Positions 8,101-15,599 of a stretch of 64,000 nucleotides of DNA are shown piece after piece. This DNA comes from Paenibacillus paridis (GTDB lineage Bacteria > Bacillota > Bacilli > Paenibacillales > Paenibacillaceae). The position numbers were made by a program, and so were the translations under genes. Positions within the stretch are counted from its first letter, which is position 1. Each line of letters opens with the position of its first letter. Location: positions 441,564 to 505,563 of the forward strand of contig NZ_VCIX01000091.1 in the NCBI RefSeq assembly GCF_006345825.1, in the 5' to 3' direction. Under the pieces are notes generated by a model. That model did not search any database. It was not told the DNA's origin and saw only the letters and a program-made list of their open reading frames with translations.

Positions 8101-9009
8101 ATGGCTCTTCGCATTACGCAAGGTATGATGCATTCGCAGCTTACCCGAAACATAAATAAGAACCTGAATACAATGTCCGGAATTCAGCAACAATCCTCTT
8201 CGGGACTTAAACTGAATAAAGCTTCTGATGATCCCGTTGGGATCACATACTCGCTTCGTTACCGCTCAGAGCTGGCTGCAAACGAGCAATTCCAAAAAAA
8301 TACAGACCAGGCTCTCTCGTGGTTGGATTTTTCAGATTCAGTCATTAGTCAAGCGGGTGATGTTATGCAGCGGTTAAAGGAGCTTGCCACAAAAGCGGCG
8401 AATGGTACTAATCCACAAGAGGCACTTAATGCGATTCAAAGTGAAATATCAGAGCTCAAAACGCAACTTGTCGATATTGCCAACAGCAAAATGAATGGAA
8501 AGTACATTTTTAATGGAGAAACTTTCAACAAAATTCCTTATGATACGACTGATCCTCTTTTTGATGCTAAAACGGTGCAGACGGATAGCGGTCAGGTCAA
8601 TTACGCACTTGGAACAAATGTAACAGTGGGGATTAGCTTGACTGGTAATCAAGTTTTTGGGGATGCCAATTCAACTAATAATGTGTTTGCGGTACTCGAC
8701 CGTATTACGTCAGCTTTAATCAATGGGGACTATAGTGGCGTATCTGCTGAAATTAAAAATATTGAAAATAGTTATGATACGATGCTAAATGCACGAGCTC
8801 AAATAGGTGCTAAAACGAATCGTGTTGAGTTGATGCAAGCTAGATTAGCTGATTTTAACCTCAGTCTTACGGATATGCAGTCCAAAGTAGAAGATGCAGA
8901 CTTGGAGCAAGTGCTTATTGATTCTACAACAAGTCAGACAATTTATGAAGCTTCTTTATCTGTTGGTGCTAAGGTTATCAGTAGATCATTGGTTGATTTC
9001 TTAAGGTAA
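8101..9009 (+). CDS. flgL: FlgL, hook-filament junction protein 3
   Basis: Second junction protein, placed between FlgK and flagellin. The 302-residue product starts with the flagellin-like rod MALRITQGMMHSQL, carries SSGLKLNKASDDPVG near residue 35, and ends with a helical segment (TTSQTIYEASLSVGAKV). AGGAGG lies 8 bases before ATG 8101. It follows flgK by 61 bases. Confidence 0.94.
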   Translation: MALRITQGMMHSQLTRNINKNLNTMSGIQQQSSSGLKLNKASDDPVGITYSLRYRSELAANEQFQKNTDQALSWLDFSDSVISQAGDVMQRLKELATKAANGTNPQEALNAIQSEISELKTQLVDIANSKMNGKYIFNGETFNKIPYDTTDPLFDAKTVQTDSGQVNYALGTNVTVGISLTGNQVFGDANSTNNVFAVLDRITSALINGDYSGVSAEIKNIENSYDTMLNARAQIGAKTNRVELMQARLADFNLSLTDMQSKVEDADLEQVLIDSTTSQTIYEASLSVGAKVISRSLVDFLR

Positions 9010-9056
9010 CCTAGTCTGTATGTTGCATTTAGTATACGAGAATGGTCATAAATTCT

Positions 9057-9090
9057 GAAGCTATGGAATCGGTAACGATGCTATAGCTTC
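9057..9090 (+). other. Hairpin between flgL and fliW
   Basis: Perfect 8-bp inverted repeat GAAGCTAT (9057-9064) and ATAGCTTC (9083-9090), followed only by a broken T stretch. It could be a weak terminator or an mRNA-stability element that sets the lower level of fliW-csrA relative to flgKL; no direct evidence distinguishes these. Confidence 0.45.
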
Positions 9091-9123
9091 TTCTATTAAT
9101 ACAATCTTTGGAGCGTGAATGAG

Positions 9124-9567
9124 ATGGTAATTGAAACAAGCAGATTTGGTTTATTGGATATTGAAGAAGAACAAATTATTTCCTTTACTGGCGGAATTCC
9201 GGGATTTAAAGATTACGAGCGCTATACGATTGTTACAATAGAGGATAGTCCATTCCAATATTTACAATCCATTGAGGAAGGCTCTCTGGCCTTCATTATC
9301 GTTTCACCGTTTGATTTTTTTAAAGAATATGAATTTGATCTGCCTGAGCAGTTGAAGAGTGAAATGAATATTAGCAGAAATGACCAGATTCAAGTTTATA
9401 ATATAGTGAATGTACACGGTGATCTCGCCTCAGCGACTATAAACCTAGCAGCTCCTGTCATAATAAATACAGTCGATCGTATAGGCATCCAGTATATATT
9501 CCCGAATGGGGCTTATTCGATTCACGAAGCTTTGTTTGGTAAGCATCTATCGGCAGGAGGAGAGTAA
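9124..9567 (+). CDS. fliW: FliW, flagellin-binding antagonist of CsrA
   Basis: FliW binds either flagellin or CsrA. When flagellin is exported, freed FliW sequesters CsrA so that hag mRNA is translated. The 147-residue product has family motifs SFTGGIPGFKDYERYTIV and PFQYLQSIEEGSLAFI near the N-terminus. ATG 9124 is preferred to GTG 9115 because GGAG (9110-9113) is 10 bases away, versus only one base for the GTG, and MVIETSRFG aligns with the family's usual start. csrA begins one base after its stop. Confidence 0.92.
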   Translation: MVIETSRFGLLDIEEEQIISFTGGIPGFKDYERYTIVTIEDSPFQYLQSIEEGSLAFIIVSPFDFFKEYEFDLPEQLKSEMNISRNDQIQVYNIVNVHGDLASATINLAAPVIINTVDRIGIQYIFPNGAYSIHEALFGKHLSAGGE

Positions 9568-9568
9568 C

Positions 9569-9805
9569 ATGCTCGTATTATCTAGGAAGAAGGGCGAAGC
9601 TGTACTCGTTGGAGAAGATATTGAATTTAGCATCTTAGAAATAATAGGCGATACTGTTAAGATTGGAATCAAAGCCCCCTCAGAAGTTGGGATTTTGCGC
9701 AAGGAGCTCTATGTTTCTGTTGAGCATATGAATCAAAATGCAGAAAAATCTAGCATCACAGCAACGGAACTAATGAATCAATTTAAACAAATAAAAAAAA
9801 AATGA
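9569..9805 (+). CDS. csrA: CsrA, mRNA-binding translational repressor
   Basis: A small dimeric beta-strand protein that binds GGA motifs in hairpin loops and blocks ribosome access; in Firmicutes its main target is the hag leader. The 78 residues begin with the canonical MLVLSRKKGEAVLVG and contain the IKAPSEVGILRKELY strand with the RNA-contact region. AGGAGG lies 8 bases before ATG 9569. It is coupled to fliW (one base between) and is directly upstream of hag, whose leader carries the matching sites. Confidence 0.95.
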   Translation: MLVLSRKKGEAVLVGEDIEFSILEIIGDTVKIGIKAPSEVGILRKELYVSVEHMNQNAEKSSITATELMNQFKQIKKK

Positions 9806-9813
9806 AAAGGCTA

Positions 9814-9840
9814 TAAACATTTCCCTAATTATACCGATAA
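9814..9840 (+). promoter_or_regulatory. Sigma-D promoter of hag
   Basis: TAAA (9814-9817), 15-base gap and ACCGATAA (9833-9840), an excellent sigma-D match. Transcription would start near 9847, giving a leader of about 78 bases. Confidence 0.85.
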
Positions 9841-9878
9841 TATATTTAGAGCTAATAAGGGAAACCGAATTAAGCTTA

Positions 9879-9917
9879 CCACATGGATGTGGGACTAAAT
9901 AACCATTTCAGGGAGGA
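9879..9917 (+). promoter_or_regulatory. Two CsrA-binding sites in the hag leader
   Basis: Site 1 is CCACA-TGGA-TGTGG (9879-9892): a 5-bp stem presenting GGA in its loop and containing ACATGGATGT, a match to the high-affinity CsrA consensus ACANGGANGU. Site 2 is AGGGAGGA (9910-9917), the hag ribosome-binding site itself. This two-site arrangement mirrors the known B. subtilis hag leader; repression by CsrA is inferred. Confidence 0.8.
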
Positions 9918-9924
9918 AATAACA

Positions 9925-10692
9925 ATGCGTATTAATCACAACATTACTGCTTTGAACACTCACCGTAACATGGGCCTTAACAACGCCGCTGCCGGTAAAT
10001 CAATGGAAAAACTATCTTCAGGTCTTCGCATCAACCGTGCAGCTGACGATGCTGCTGGTCTTGCAGTCTCTGAAAAAATGCGTGGCCAAATTCGTGGTCT
10101 TGAGCAAGCTCAAAAGAACGTACAAGACGGAGTATCGTTTGTACAAACAGCTGAGGGTGCAATGAACGAAGTTAGTTCCATGCTTACTCGTATGAAAGAG
10201 CTTAACGTTCAAAAATTGAACGGTACTTATTCCACAGGAGATACAGCTAACATTGATGTTGAGCTAGGTCAACTTGGAACACAAATCGGCAAAATTATGA
10301 CGGATACGAAGTTCAATGGTATGGCGATCACAGGTGGAGCTACGATTCAATCGGATGATTCACTTCAACAAATCGCTATTAACTCCATCACTACTGCGAG
10401 CTTTGCTTCACTGACATCTGCTTCTACACTTACTGCTGTTGAAACAGCTATTTCAGCTGTTTCCACTGAACGTGCTAAGCTTGGTGCTGTTCAAAACCGT
10501 TTGGAATACACTTCAAACAACCTTGGAACGACTGTTGAGAACCTTACTGCTTCCGAATCCCGTATTCGCGATACAGATATGGCTTCCGAAATGGTCAAAC
10601 TTACAAAGGACAACATTCTTCTTCAAGCGTCTCAAGCTATGCTGGCTCAAGCCAACTCGCAACCACAAGGCGTATTGTCCTTACTTCGTTAA
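9925..10692 (+). CDS. hag: Flagellin
   Basis: The filament subunit. The 255-residue protein has the conserved N-terminal D0/D1 start MRINHNITALNTHRNM, the segment SSGLRINRAADDAAGLAVSE and the C-terminal export/packing helix LLQASQAMLAQANSQPQGVL. The middle (about residues 130-195) is short but rich in Ser/Thr (for example TTASFASLTSASTLTAVE), leaving candidate O-glycosylation sites. ATG 9925 follows AGGGAGG; an in-frame ATG at 9883 lies inside the CsrA hairpin and has no ribosome site. It is monocistronic, with its own sigma-D promoter and strong terminator. The nearby glycosyltransferase island suggests it may be glycosylated. Confidence 0.96.
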   Translation: MRINHNITALNTHRNMGLNNAAAGKSMEKLSSGLRINRAADDAAGLAVSEKMRGQIRGLEQAQKNVQDGVSFVQTAEGAMNEVSSMLTRMKELNVQKLNGTYSTGDTANIDVELGQLGTQIGKIMTDTKFNGMAITGGATIQSDDSLQQIAINSITTASFASLTSASTLTAVETAISAVSTERAKLGAVQNRLEYTSNNLGTTVENLTASESRIRDTDMASEMVKLTKDNILLQASQAMLAQANSQPQGVLSLLR

Positions 10693-10706
10693 TTTGTTTC
10701 AAAGGG

Positions 10707-10740
10707 AAGAGGCCTTGGTGTTTACCAAGCGCCTCTTTTC
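10707..10740 (+). terminator. Terminator of hag
   Basis: Stem AAGAGGCCTTGGT / ACCAAGCGCCTCTT with a short loop and a T tail, 14 bases after the hag stop. Confidence 0.9.
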
Positions 10741-10761
10741 TATTTAAATAGCAATAGCATC

Positions 10762-10789
10762 TAATAAACCGGGCATCAATGTCCGATAA
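10762..10789 (+). promoter_or_regulatory. Sigma-D-like promoter of flaG-fliD-fliS-fliT
   Basis: TCCGATAA (10782-10789) is a good sigma-D -10 box. Upstream, TAAT (10762-10765) is 16 bases away and TAAA (10765-10768) 13 bases away; either may serve as -35. It lies 35 bases before flaG and after the hag terminator. Confidence 0.65.
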
Positions 10790-10824
10790 TATAATTAAAT
10801 AATAATTGTAGGGGTGGGCATAGG

Positions 10825-11187
10825 ATGATAAATATCTCATCTGTAAACACTACGGCTGCATTCACTTCTGAGGCGAAATCAAACATCGGACCGAGAAAAG
10901 AAATAGGAACGGATCCTGTTGCAAAACCCGTTAATAGGGATGATATGGGCGGGGTAACTGTAACGGAAGAATTTGTTAGAAAAAGTATTGATAAAATTTT
11001 ATCTGCAATTAAATCCCCCGAAACAACAATTGATCGTTCCATACATGATGTTACGAAGCAGGTTATATATAAAATAAGAGACAAGCAAAGTGGAGAGATT
11101 ATTAGACAATTTCCAGAAGAGAAACTTGTTGAAGCAGCAGCTAGACTTATTGAGCTTACGGGCATGGTATTAGACAAAAAGGCGTAA
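10825..11187 (+). CDS. flaG: FlaG-family protein
   Basis: A 120-residue protein with a Ser/Thr-rich, charged N-terminus and the FlaG core at about 65-110: YKIRDKQSGEIIRQFPEEK followed by VEAAARLIELTGMVLD. FlaG influences filament length in several bacteria; its mechanism is not settled. The ribosome site is GGGGTGGG upstream of ATG 10825. It stands 16 bases before fliD in the flaG-fliD-fliS-fliT operon. Confidence 0.88.
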   Translation: MINISSVNTTAAFTSEAKSNIGPRKEIGTDPVAKPVNRDDMGGVTVTEEFVRKSIDKILSAIKSPETTIDRSIHDVTKQVIYKIRDKQSGEIIRQFPEEKLVEAAARLIELTGMVLDKKA

Positions 11188-11203
11188 CAGGAGGTATCTA
11201 AGA

Positions 11204-12595
11204 ATGAGAATATCCGGATTAGCATCTGGTCTTGATGTGGATTCAATGGTCAAAGAGTTGATGAAAGCTCGCAAATCCTCATATGACACCATGATTAAAA
11301 AGAGAACTCAAGTCGAGTGGCAACGGGATGATTATCGATCAATTAGTTCGAAAATTGTAGATTTCAGAAACAATAAGCTTTCAAATTATAACCTTTCTAA
11401 TGCAATTAATGCTAAAACTTCACAGATTGCTGGAGATACGAGTGCGATTAAAATGAATACGACATCTTCAACTGCTGCTGGTATAATGACGGTAAATGTG
11501 GATCGTGTTGCTACTAGTGCTAGAGAAATATATACTGTGGGACAAGGAAGTTTGGGAGCGACTACGATAACAATTAATGGTGAACCGATTACACTAGAGG
11601 CCTCGGCTTCAACGGGTGCAGATCTGGCTGCTGCAATAAATGCAAACATGAGCAAGACAAAGGCGACTGCGCTGTACAACGCCAATACGGGTGAATTATC
11701 AATTACTGCAACTGAGACAGGCAAGGATAAACTAATTATATCATCTGGCCCTCTTGTACCTACGAATAACCCTGGAAATGTAGAAGGTGTGGAAGCGAGA
11801 GTTATTATTAATGGTATGGAATATATTCAAGATTCAAACCGTTTTGTTGTAAATGGAGTTGATTTCACTGTCAAGGCAAAATCAACCGTAGATACTACAA
11901 TATCAGTAGAAAAAGACACGAGTAAAATTATGGATACAATAAAGTCCTTTGTATCGGAATACAATAACTTGCTCGGACTGATTAACGGTGAACTGAGTGA
12001 AGAAAAAAACCGAACTTATTTACCATTGACAAGTGATGAGAAGGCAGCGCTTTCGGATAAAGAAGTCGAACAATGGGAAGTAAAGGCGAAAAGTGGAGCA
12101 TTACGTGGTGATTCGACTCTGTCCAAATACGTTTCTGATTTAAGGAATATAGTAACTTCTTTAATTGGTGGAGCAGATCTTGGTGGGGGCCAGCGCTTGT
12201 CAGTGGGCATAACAACGGCTAGCTATACGGAAAAAGGCAAGCTCGTTCTAGATGAGGAAAAGTTACTTAAAGCGTTAGAGTCGAATCCAGACGAGGTCAC
12301 TGCATTGTTCTCAGATAGTACAACTGGAGTATTTAGAAAGATGATGGACACATCTTTAACTACTTTAACTGATCTATCTAAAATTGCGGGTACATCTATG
12401 TCTAGTTCAGATGCTAATGCTAGCTTTCTTGAAAGTTCATTAATTGGTGATCGAATAAGAGATATGAAGTCGAAAGAATCACTAATGTTGGCGAGACTTA
12501 ACAGTCTCGAGACAACATATTACAAACAGTTTTCCGCTATGGAAAAAGCAATTAACAATTTTAATAGCCAATCTTCTGCCATTTCAAAATTATAG
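11204..12595 (+). CDS. fliD: FliD, filament cap protein
   Basis: Cap protein that folds flagellin subunits onto the filament tip and is exported with FliT help. The 463 residues show the FliD N-terminal signature (MRISGLASGLDVDSMVKELM) and C-terminal helices (LARLNSLETTYYKQFSAME). A Ser/Thr-rich central domain lies between. CAGGAGG precedes ATG 11204 by 11 bases. Operon position between flaG and fliS is standard. Confidence 0.95.
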   Translation: MRISGLASGLDVDSMVKELMKARKSSYDTMIKKRTQVEWQRDDYRSISSKIVDFRNNKLSNYNLSNAINAKTSQIAGDTSAIKMNTTSSTAAGIMTVNVDRVATSAREIYTVGQGSLGATTITINGEPITLEASASTGADLAAAINANMSKTKATALYNANTGELSITATETGKDKLIISSGPLVPTNNPGNVEGVEARVIINGMEYIQDSNRFVVNGVDFTVKAKSTVDTTISVEKDTSKIMDTIKSFVSEYNNLLGLINGELSEEKNRTYLPLTSDEKAALSDKEVEQWEVKAKSGALRGDSTLSKYVSDLRNIVTSLIGGADLGGGQRLSVGITTASYTEKGKLVLDEEKLLKALESNPDEVTALFSDSTTGVFRKMMDTSLTTLTDLSKIAGTSMSSSDANASFLESSLIGDRIRDMKSKESLMLARLNSLETTYYKQFSAMEKAINNFNSQSSAISKL

Positions 12596-12620
12596 TAGGT
12601 AAGTTAAGGAGTGATTCAGC

Positions 12621-13022
12621 ATGATTAATTCGCCATATCAAATATATCAACAGTCTTCCGTTCAAACTGCGAATGGTGGACAGCTTATCATTATGCTTTA
12701 TGAAGGTGCCATTCGTTTTACAAAGGCTGGAATTGAGGGCATTCAAACTCGCAATTATGAGAAGGCTAATACAAGTCTAAAGAAAGCCCAGGCGATTATT
12801 CATGAACTGATTGCTGCCTTAAACTACGATTACGAAATTTCTAAGGATCTACTACAAATTTATGAATATTTGCTTTATCAATTAATTGAATCAAATATGA
12901 AGAAAAATGAAGTAATGGCACACGATGTCGTCGCTCATCTGGTAGAACTTAGAGATGTGTGGAAGCAAGTCATAAAAGGACCTGTATCATCAGAAACTAG
13001 AATTGAATCTGGAGTAAAATAA
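12621..13022 (+). CDS. fliS: FliS, flagellin export chaperone
   Basis: A 133-residue helical chaperone that binds the C-terminus of flagellin and, in Firmicutes, also interacts with FliW. Family signature YQIYQQSSVQTANGGQLIIM near the N-terminus and LYEGAIRFTKAG follow the FliS pattern. AAGGAG precedes ATG 12621. Its stop is immediately followed by the fliT ATG. Confidence 0.94.
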   Translation: MINSPYQIYQQSSVQTANGGQLIIMLYEGAIRFTKAGIEGIQTRNYEKANTSLKKAQAIIHELIAALNYDYEISKDLLQIYEYLLYQLIESNMKKNEVMAHDVVAHLVELRDVWKQVIKGPVSSETRIESGVK

Positions 13023-13349
13023 ATGACGCTACAGTTAGAAACACTACACAAATTAACATTAAAGATTGCTCAACGAATTGATAATACTAATATTGAAGAA
13101 TTGTTATCCCTAGTACAACTTCGAGATGATGCTATAGAATCTCTAAATGCAAAGAGTATTATCTCTGAGGTAGAACAAAGTCTCCTTCAGCAAATTCGAA
13201 AGGAAGACGATCTTATTCTCTCTCGCATGACGGCACTGAAAGATGAGGCTGCTGAAGGACTTAATAAAATTGCAAAGATTCGGATTCAGAAAAAGACTTA
13301 TGAAAAAATGTACGCAGGGGACAGTTATTTTTTTGATAAGAAAGAATAA
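13023..13349 (+). CDS. fliT: FliT-like flagellar chaperone
   Basis: A 108-residue, fully helical protein beginning on the base after the fliS stop, so translation is coupled. Sequence in this family is weakly conserved; assignment rests on size, helical heptads (LVQLRDDAIESLN, LLQQIRKEDDLIL) and position as last gene of flaG-fliD-fliS. It should guard FliD before export. No separate ribosome site is needed or obvious. Base composition is already AT-rich here, similar to the island that follows. Confidence 0.75.
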   Translation: MTLQLETLHKLTLKIAQRIDNTNIEELLSLVQLRDDAIESLNAKSIISEVEQSLLQQIRKEDDLILSRMTALKDEAAEGLNKIAKIRIQKKTYEKMYAGDSYFFDKKE

Positions 13350-13380
13350 AGTATTTTTAATTTTAATTTATTATCGTGTA

Positions 13381-13424
13381 AACAAACAAACCGTCGGATT
13401 TTACTCCGGCGGTTTGTTTGTTTT
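13381..13424. terminator. Bidirectional terminator between fliT and glycosyltransferase
   Basis: Near-perfect stem of about 18 bp (AACAAACAAACCGTCGGA against TCCGGCGGTTTGTTTGTT) with A-run on one side and T-run on the other. It can stop both the flagellar operon and the converging minus-strand gene, whose stop codon lies in its right edge. Confidence 0.9.
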
Positions 13425-15366
13425 AGAAAAGCGATTGTAAAAAAGAAAGTTTACGGTATTGAGGGAAGCGATCAAATAGTTGTTTCCAATATTGTTTTTT
13501 AATATCTTGATCTTTACAGTGAATTAACAATTGAATATATAGGTGTCTAGAGTTGGGTGATATCTTAATGGCCTCTTCGTAAAATGGAATGGCATCCTCA
13601 TAAAGTTCATCATTTACATGAATAGAAGCTAAATTTATATAACTCAGAAAAGACAATTCGTTTGAATTAAGTAGGTTATTATAATAGCTAATGGCAATAT
13701 CATACTTATGCTTAGAATAGAAGTAGTTAGCTAATAAATCAATCATACTCGGATTAGTAAATTTAGTGATGTAAGTATCGAATATATCATACTGTCCTAA
13801 TTGGAATAAGTCTGTGATTAACTGGAATAATTGAGCTTGGTTTAGTTCAATCCATTCATTAGTGAACTTTTTACTAATCAGCTCTTGATAAAATTGATTA
13901 TTTGTACGCAGCGGATCGTCATCTTTATCTATTAACAATGAAGTATCAATCTCAATATTCCAGATTAAATTAGCAAGTGCAAGCACATGAAGTACATCTT
14001 TATCTACTAGCTTGATCTTACGTTCTTTGAGAATCTCTTCAAACATGACTTTTTTCTCACATAATATTGCAAACCGAAGAGTATCGTGAAGCGAAAATAA
14101 ATCTTTATTTGGAACTAAGTTGTAATAGGTTGAAGCTAAATCAAGCTGTCCAAGTGTTAGGAAGACTTTGAATAATAAATAGTAATCTTCTAGTTTGGCG
14201 TTAGGGAATAATAATTCAATAAATTTTTTAACGGCTACGTCGTCTTGATAATTTAGCGTTAATTCTAATAATTGAACTAACGAAGCATAATCTGTGGGAT
14301 CACTTTGAACTTTTTTTGTTAAGTAGTAGGTCGTTTCCTGAACATTGTGCTCTGTCATTGAAATAGTGACTAGCTTCGTTAGTGGTATTTCCAATGCGAA
14401 AGCTGGGTTTACTAACCAAAATATAGGTTCTTTGGTAGCTAACGCTTCAGATTTAGTTATTGCAGTCTTAAAGGATTGTTTTGCTAGCTCGAATAAACCT
14501 AAAAACTCGTAAATGATGCCTTTCATACAATGGTAGTCAGGATAGTGATGTTTGTCTCTATTTTCTTTTTCGAGTAACTCCCATGCTTCATTTACTCGAT
14601 CTAATCTTAAATAGTTATTGATTATTTCAAATACGCATAGATAATGCCAAATGGTTGATGGGTCTGTTTTTTTATAGGCTTTTTCGTAATAATATAATGC
14701 TTTCTTAAAATCATTTTGCATAGAATATTCATTTCCGATTGTAAAATAATCATAGGATGTAAATCCGGATTTACTTTTTAATTGATTAAATATTTGTTTG
14801 TTTCTAGAAGATTTATCTTTCGTACTCATAGTTTCATCTAAATAGCCGGTATGAAAAATATTTATAGCAGCCTTTTTAGAAAAGAGAGGAAGACCTTCTT
14901 GGGAGCGGAACTGTTCATGAATTGGTCTATCAAATCGTATACCGAAATGGTTTGGGATTAATCTACCTACAGCACCCTCAGTGATTTTCCCCTTACGAAT
15001 GTTTTCCCCAAGAAAGCTGAATACAGAGACTACATAAATAGTATTCGATAAAGGTGTTTCTTCTTGTAAAAATTCTCGAATAGAAGGTACTTCTTTGATC
15101 TCAATATATTCATCTGCATCAAGCACTAATACCCATTTGGATGTCGCATATTTTAAACTTTCGTTACGAGCTGCAGAAAAGTCATTACACCATTTAAAAT
15201 CATACACATGCTCCGTATATTGTTTTGCTATTTCTTTTGTACGGTCGGTGGAGCCGGTATCTATGATAATTATCTCATCTGCTAGAGTGCTTATACTTTT
15301 TAGACAGCGTTCTAAAACCTCCTGTTCATCTTTTACTATCATACAGATAGAAAGTAATTTACCCAT
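13423..15366 (-). CDS. GT2 glycosyltransferase with C-terminal TPR repeats
   Basis: A 647-residue cytoplasmic enzyme. Residues about 1-220 form a GT-A family 2 domain: LLSICMIVKDEQEVLERCL at the start, IIIIDTGSTDRTKEI for nucleotide binding and the metal-binding DXD as LVLDADEYIE near residue 90. The remaining 420 residues are tetratricopeptide-like helical repeats (for example YDYFTIGNEYSMQNDFKKAL, then a terminal unit near FYEEAIKISPNSRHLY). Such fusions commonly glycosylate protein acceptors. ATG 15366 is chosen because AAAGGAG lies just upstream; an earlier in-frame ATG lacks one. It converges on fliT, is very AT-rich, and has a sigma-D-like promoter, pointing to flagellin as acceptor (inference). 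Confidence 0.85.
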   Translation of the reverse strand: MGKLLSICMIVKDEQEVLERCLKSISTLADEIIIIDTGSTDRTKEIAKQYTEHVYDFKWCNDFSAARNESLKYATSKWVLVLDADEYIEIKEVPSIREFLQEETPLSNTIYVVSVFSFLGENIRKGKITEGAVGRLIPNHFGIRFDRPIHEQFRSQEGLPLFSKKAAINIFHTGYLDETMSTKDKSSRNKQIFNQLKSKSGFTSYDYFTIGNEYSMQNDFKKALYYYEKAYKKTDPSTIWHYLCVFEIINNYLRLDRVNEAWELLEKENRDKHHYPDYHCMKGIIYEFLGLFELAKQSFKTAITKSEALATKEPIFWLVNPAFALEIPLTKLVTISMTEHNVQETTYYLTKKVQSDPTDYASLVQLLELTLNYQDDVAVKKFIELLFPNAKLEDYYLLFKVFLTLGQLDLASTYYNLVPNKDLFSLHDTLRFAILCEKKVMFEEILKERKIKLVDKDVLHVLALANLIWNIEIDTSLLIDKDDDPLRTNNQFYQELISKKFTNEWIELNQAQLFQLITDLFQLGQYDIFDTYITKFTNPSMIDLLANYFYSKHKYDIAISYYNNLLNSNELSFLSYINLASIHVNDELYEDAIPFYEEAIKISPNSRHLYIQLLIHCKDQDIKKQYWKQLFDRFPQYRKLSFLQSLF

Positions 15367-15415
15367 AATATCTCCTTTACAATACGTGGTAATGAACACG
15401 ATGAATATACTTCAT

Positions 15416-15442
15416 ATATCGACATTATATCAGTAATTATTA
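15416..15442 (-). promoter_or_regulatory. Sigma-D-like promoter of the minus-strand glycosyltransferase
   Basis: On the minus strand TAAT (15442-15439), 15-base gap and GTCGATAT (15423-15416): two mismatches to TAAA-N15-GCCGATAT, with the correct spacing. Transcription would start about 45 bases before the ATG. AT-rich sequence raises the chance of coincidence. Confidence 0.5.
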
Positions 15443-15533
15443 CATGCAGATATTAGCAGTATAAAATCCTACAGTATTTATCTGAATATGACGATAATAA
15501 ACATAAACACTTATAGACAAAGGAGGATAGCAC

Positions 15534-15560
15534 TTGAAATACTTGCGTTTTATAGCTTAA
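15534..15560 (+). CDS. Possible 8-codon leader peptide
   Basis: TTG 15534 sits 7 bases after a perfect AAAGGAGG (15519-15526) and opens an 8-codon frame (MKYLRFIA) ending in TAA 15558-15560, 39 bases before the next glycosyltransferase. The strong ribosome site is otherwise unexplained. It may be a regulatory leader, a relic of a gene start, or chance. Confidence 0.3.
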   Translation: MKYLRFIA

Positions 15561-15599
15561 AACCTTTTAGCACATCGATAATTGTACAAGGAGTAAGTT

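Noticed and set aside
9115..9123. GTG start for fliW
   Set aside because: Only one base from the GGAG ribosome site; ATG 9124 has workable spacing and the family N-terminus.
9883..9924. ATG-initiated 14-residue extension of flagellin
   Set aside because: It begins inside the CsrA hairpin, lacks a ribosome site, and flagellins start at MRIN.
15480..15599. Sigma-D promoter for the plus-strand glycosyltransferase
   Set aside because: GACGATAA is present near 15490, but no TAAA-like box lies 14-16 bases upstream.
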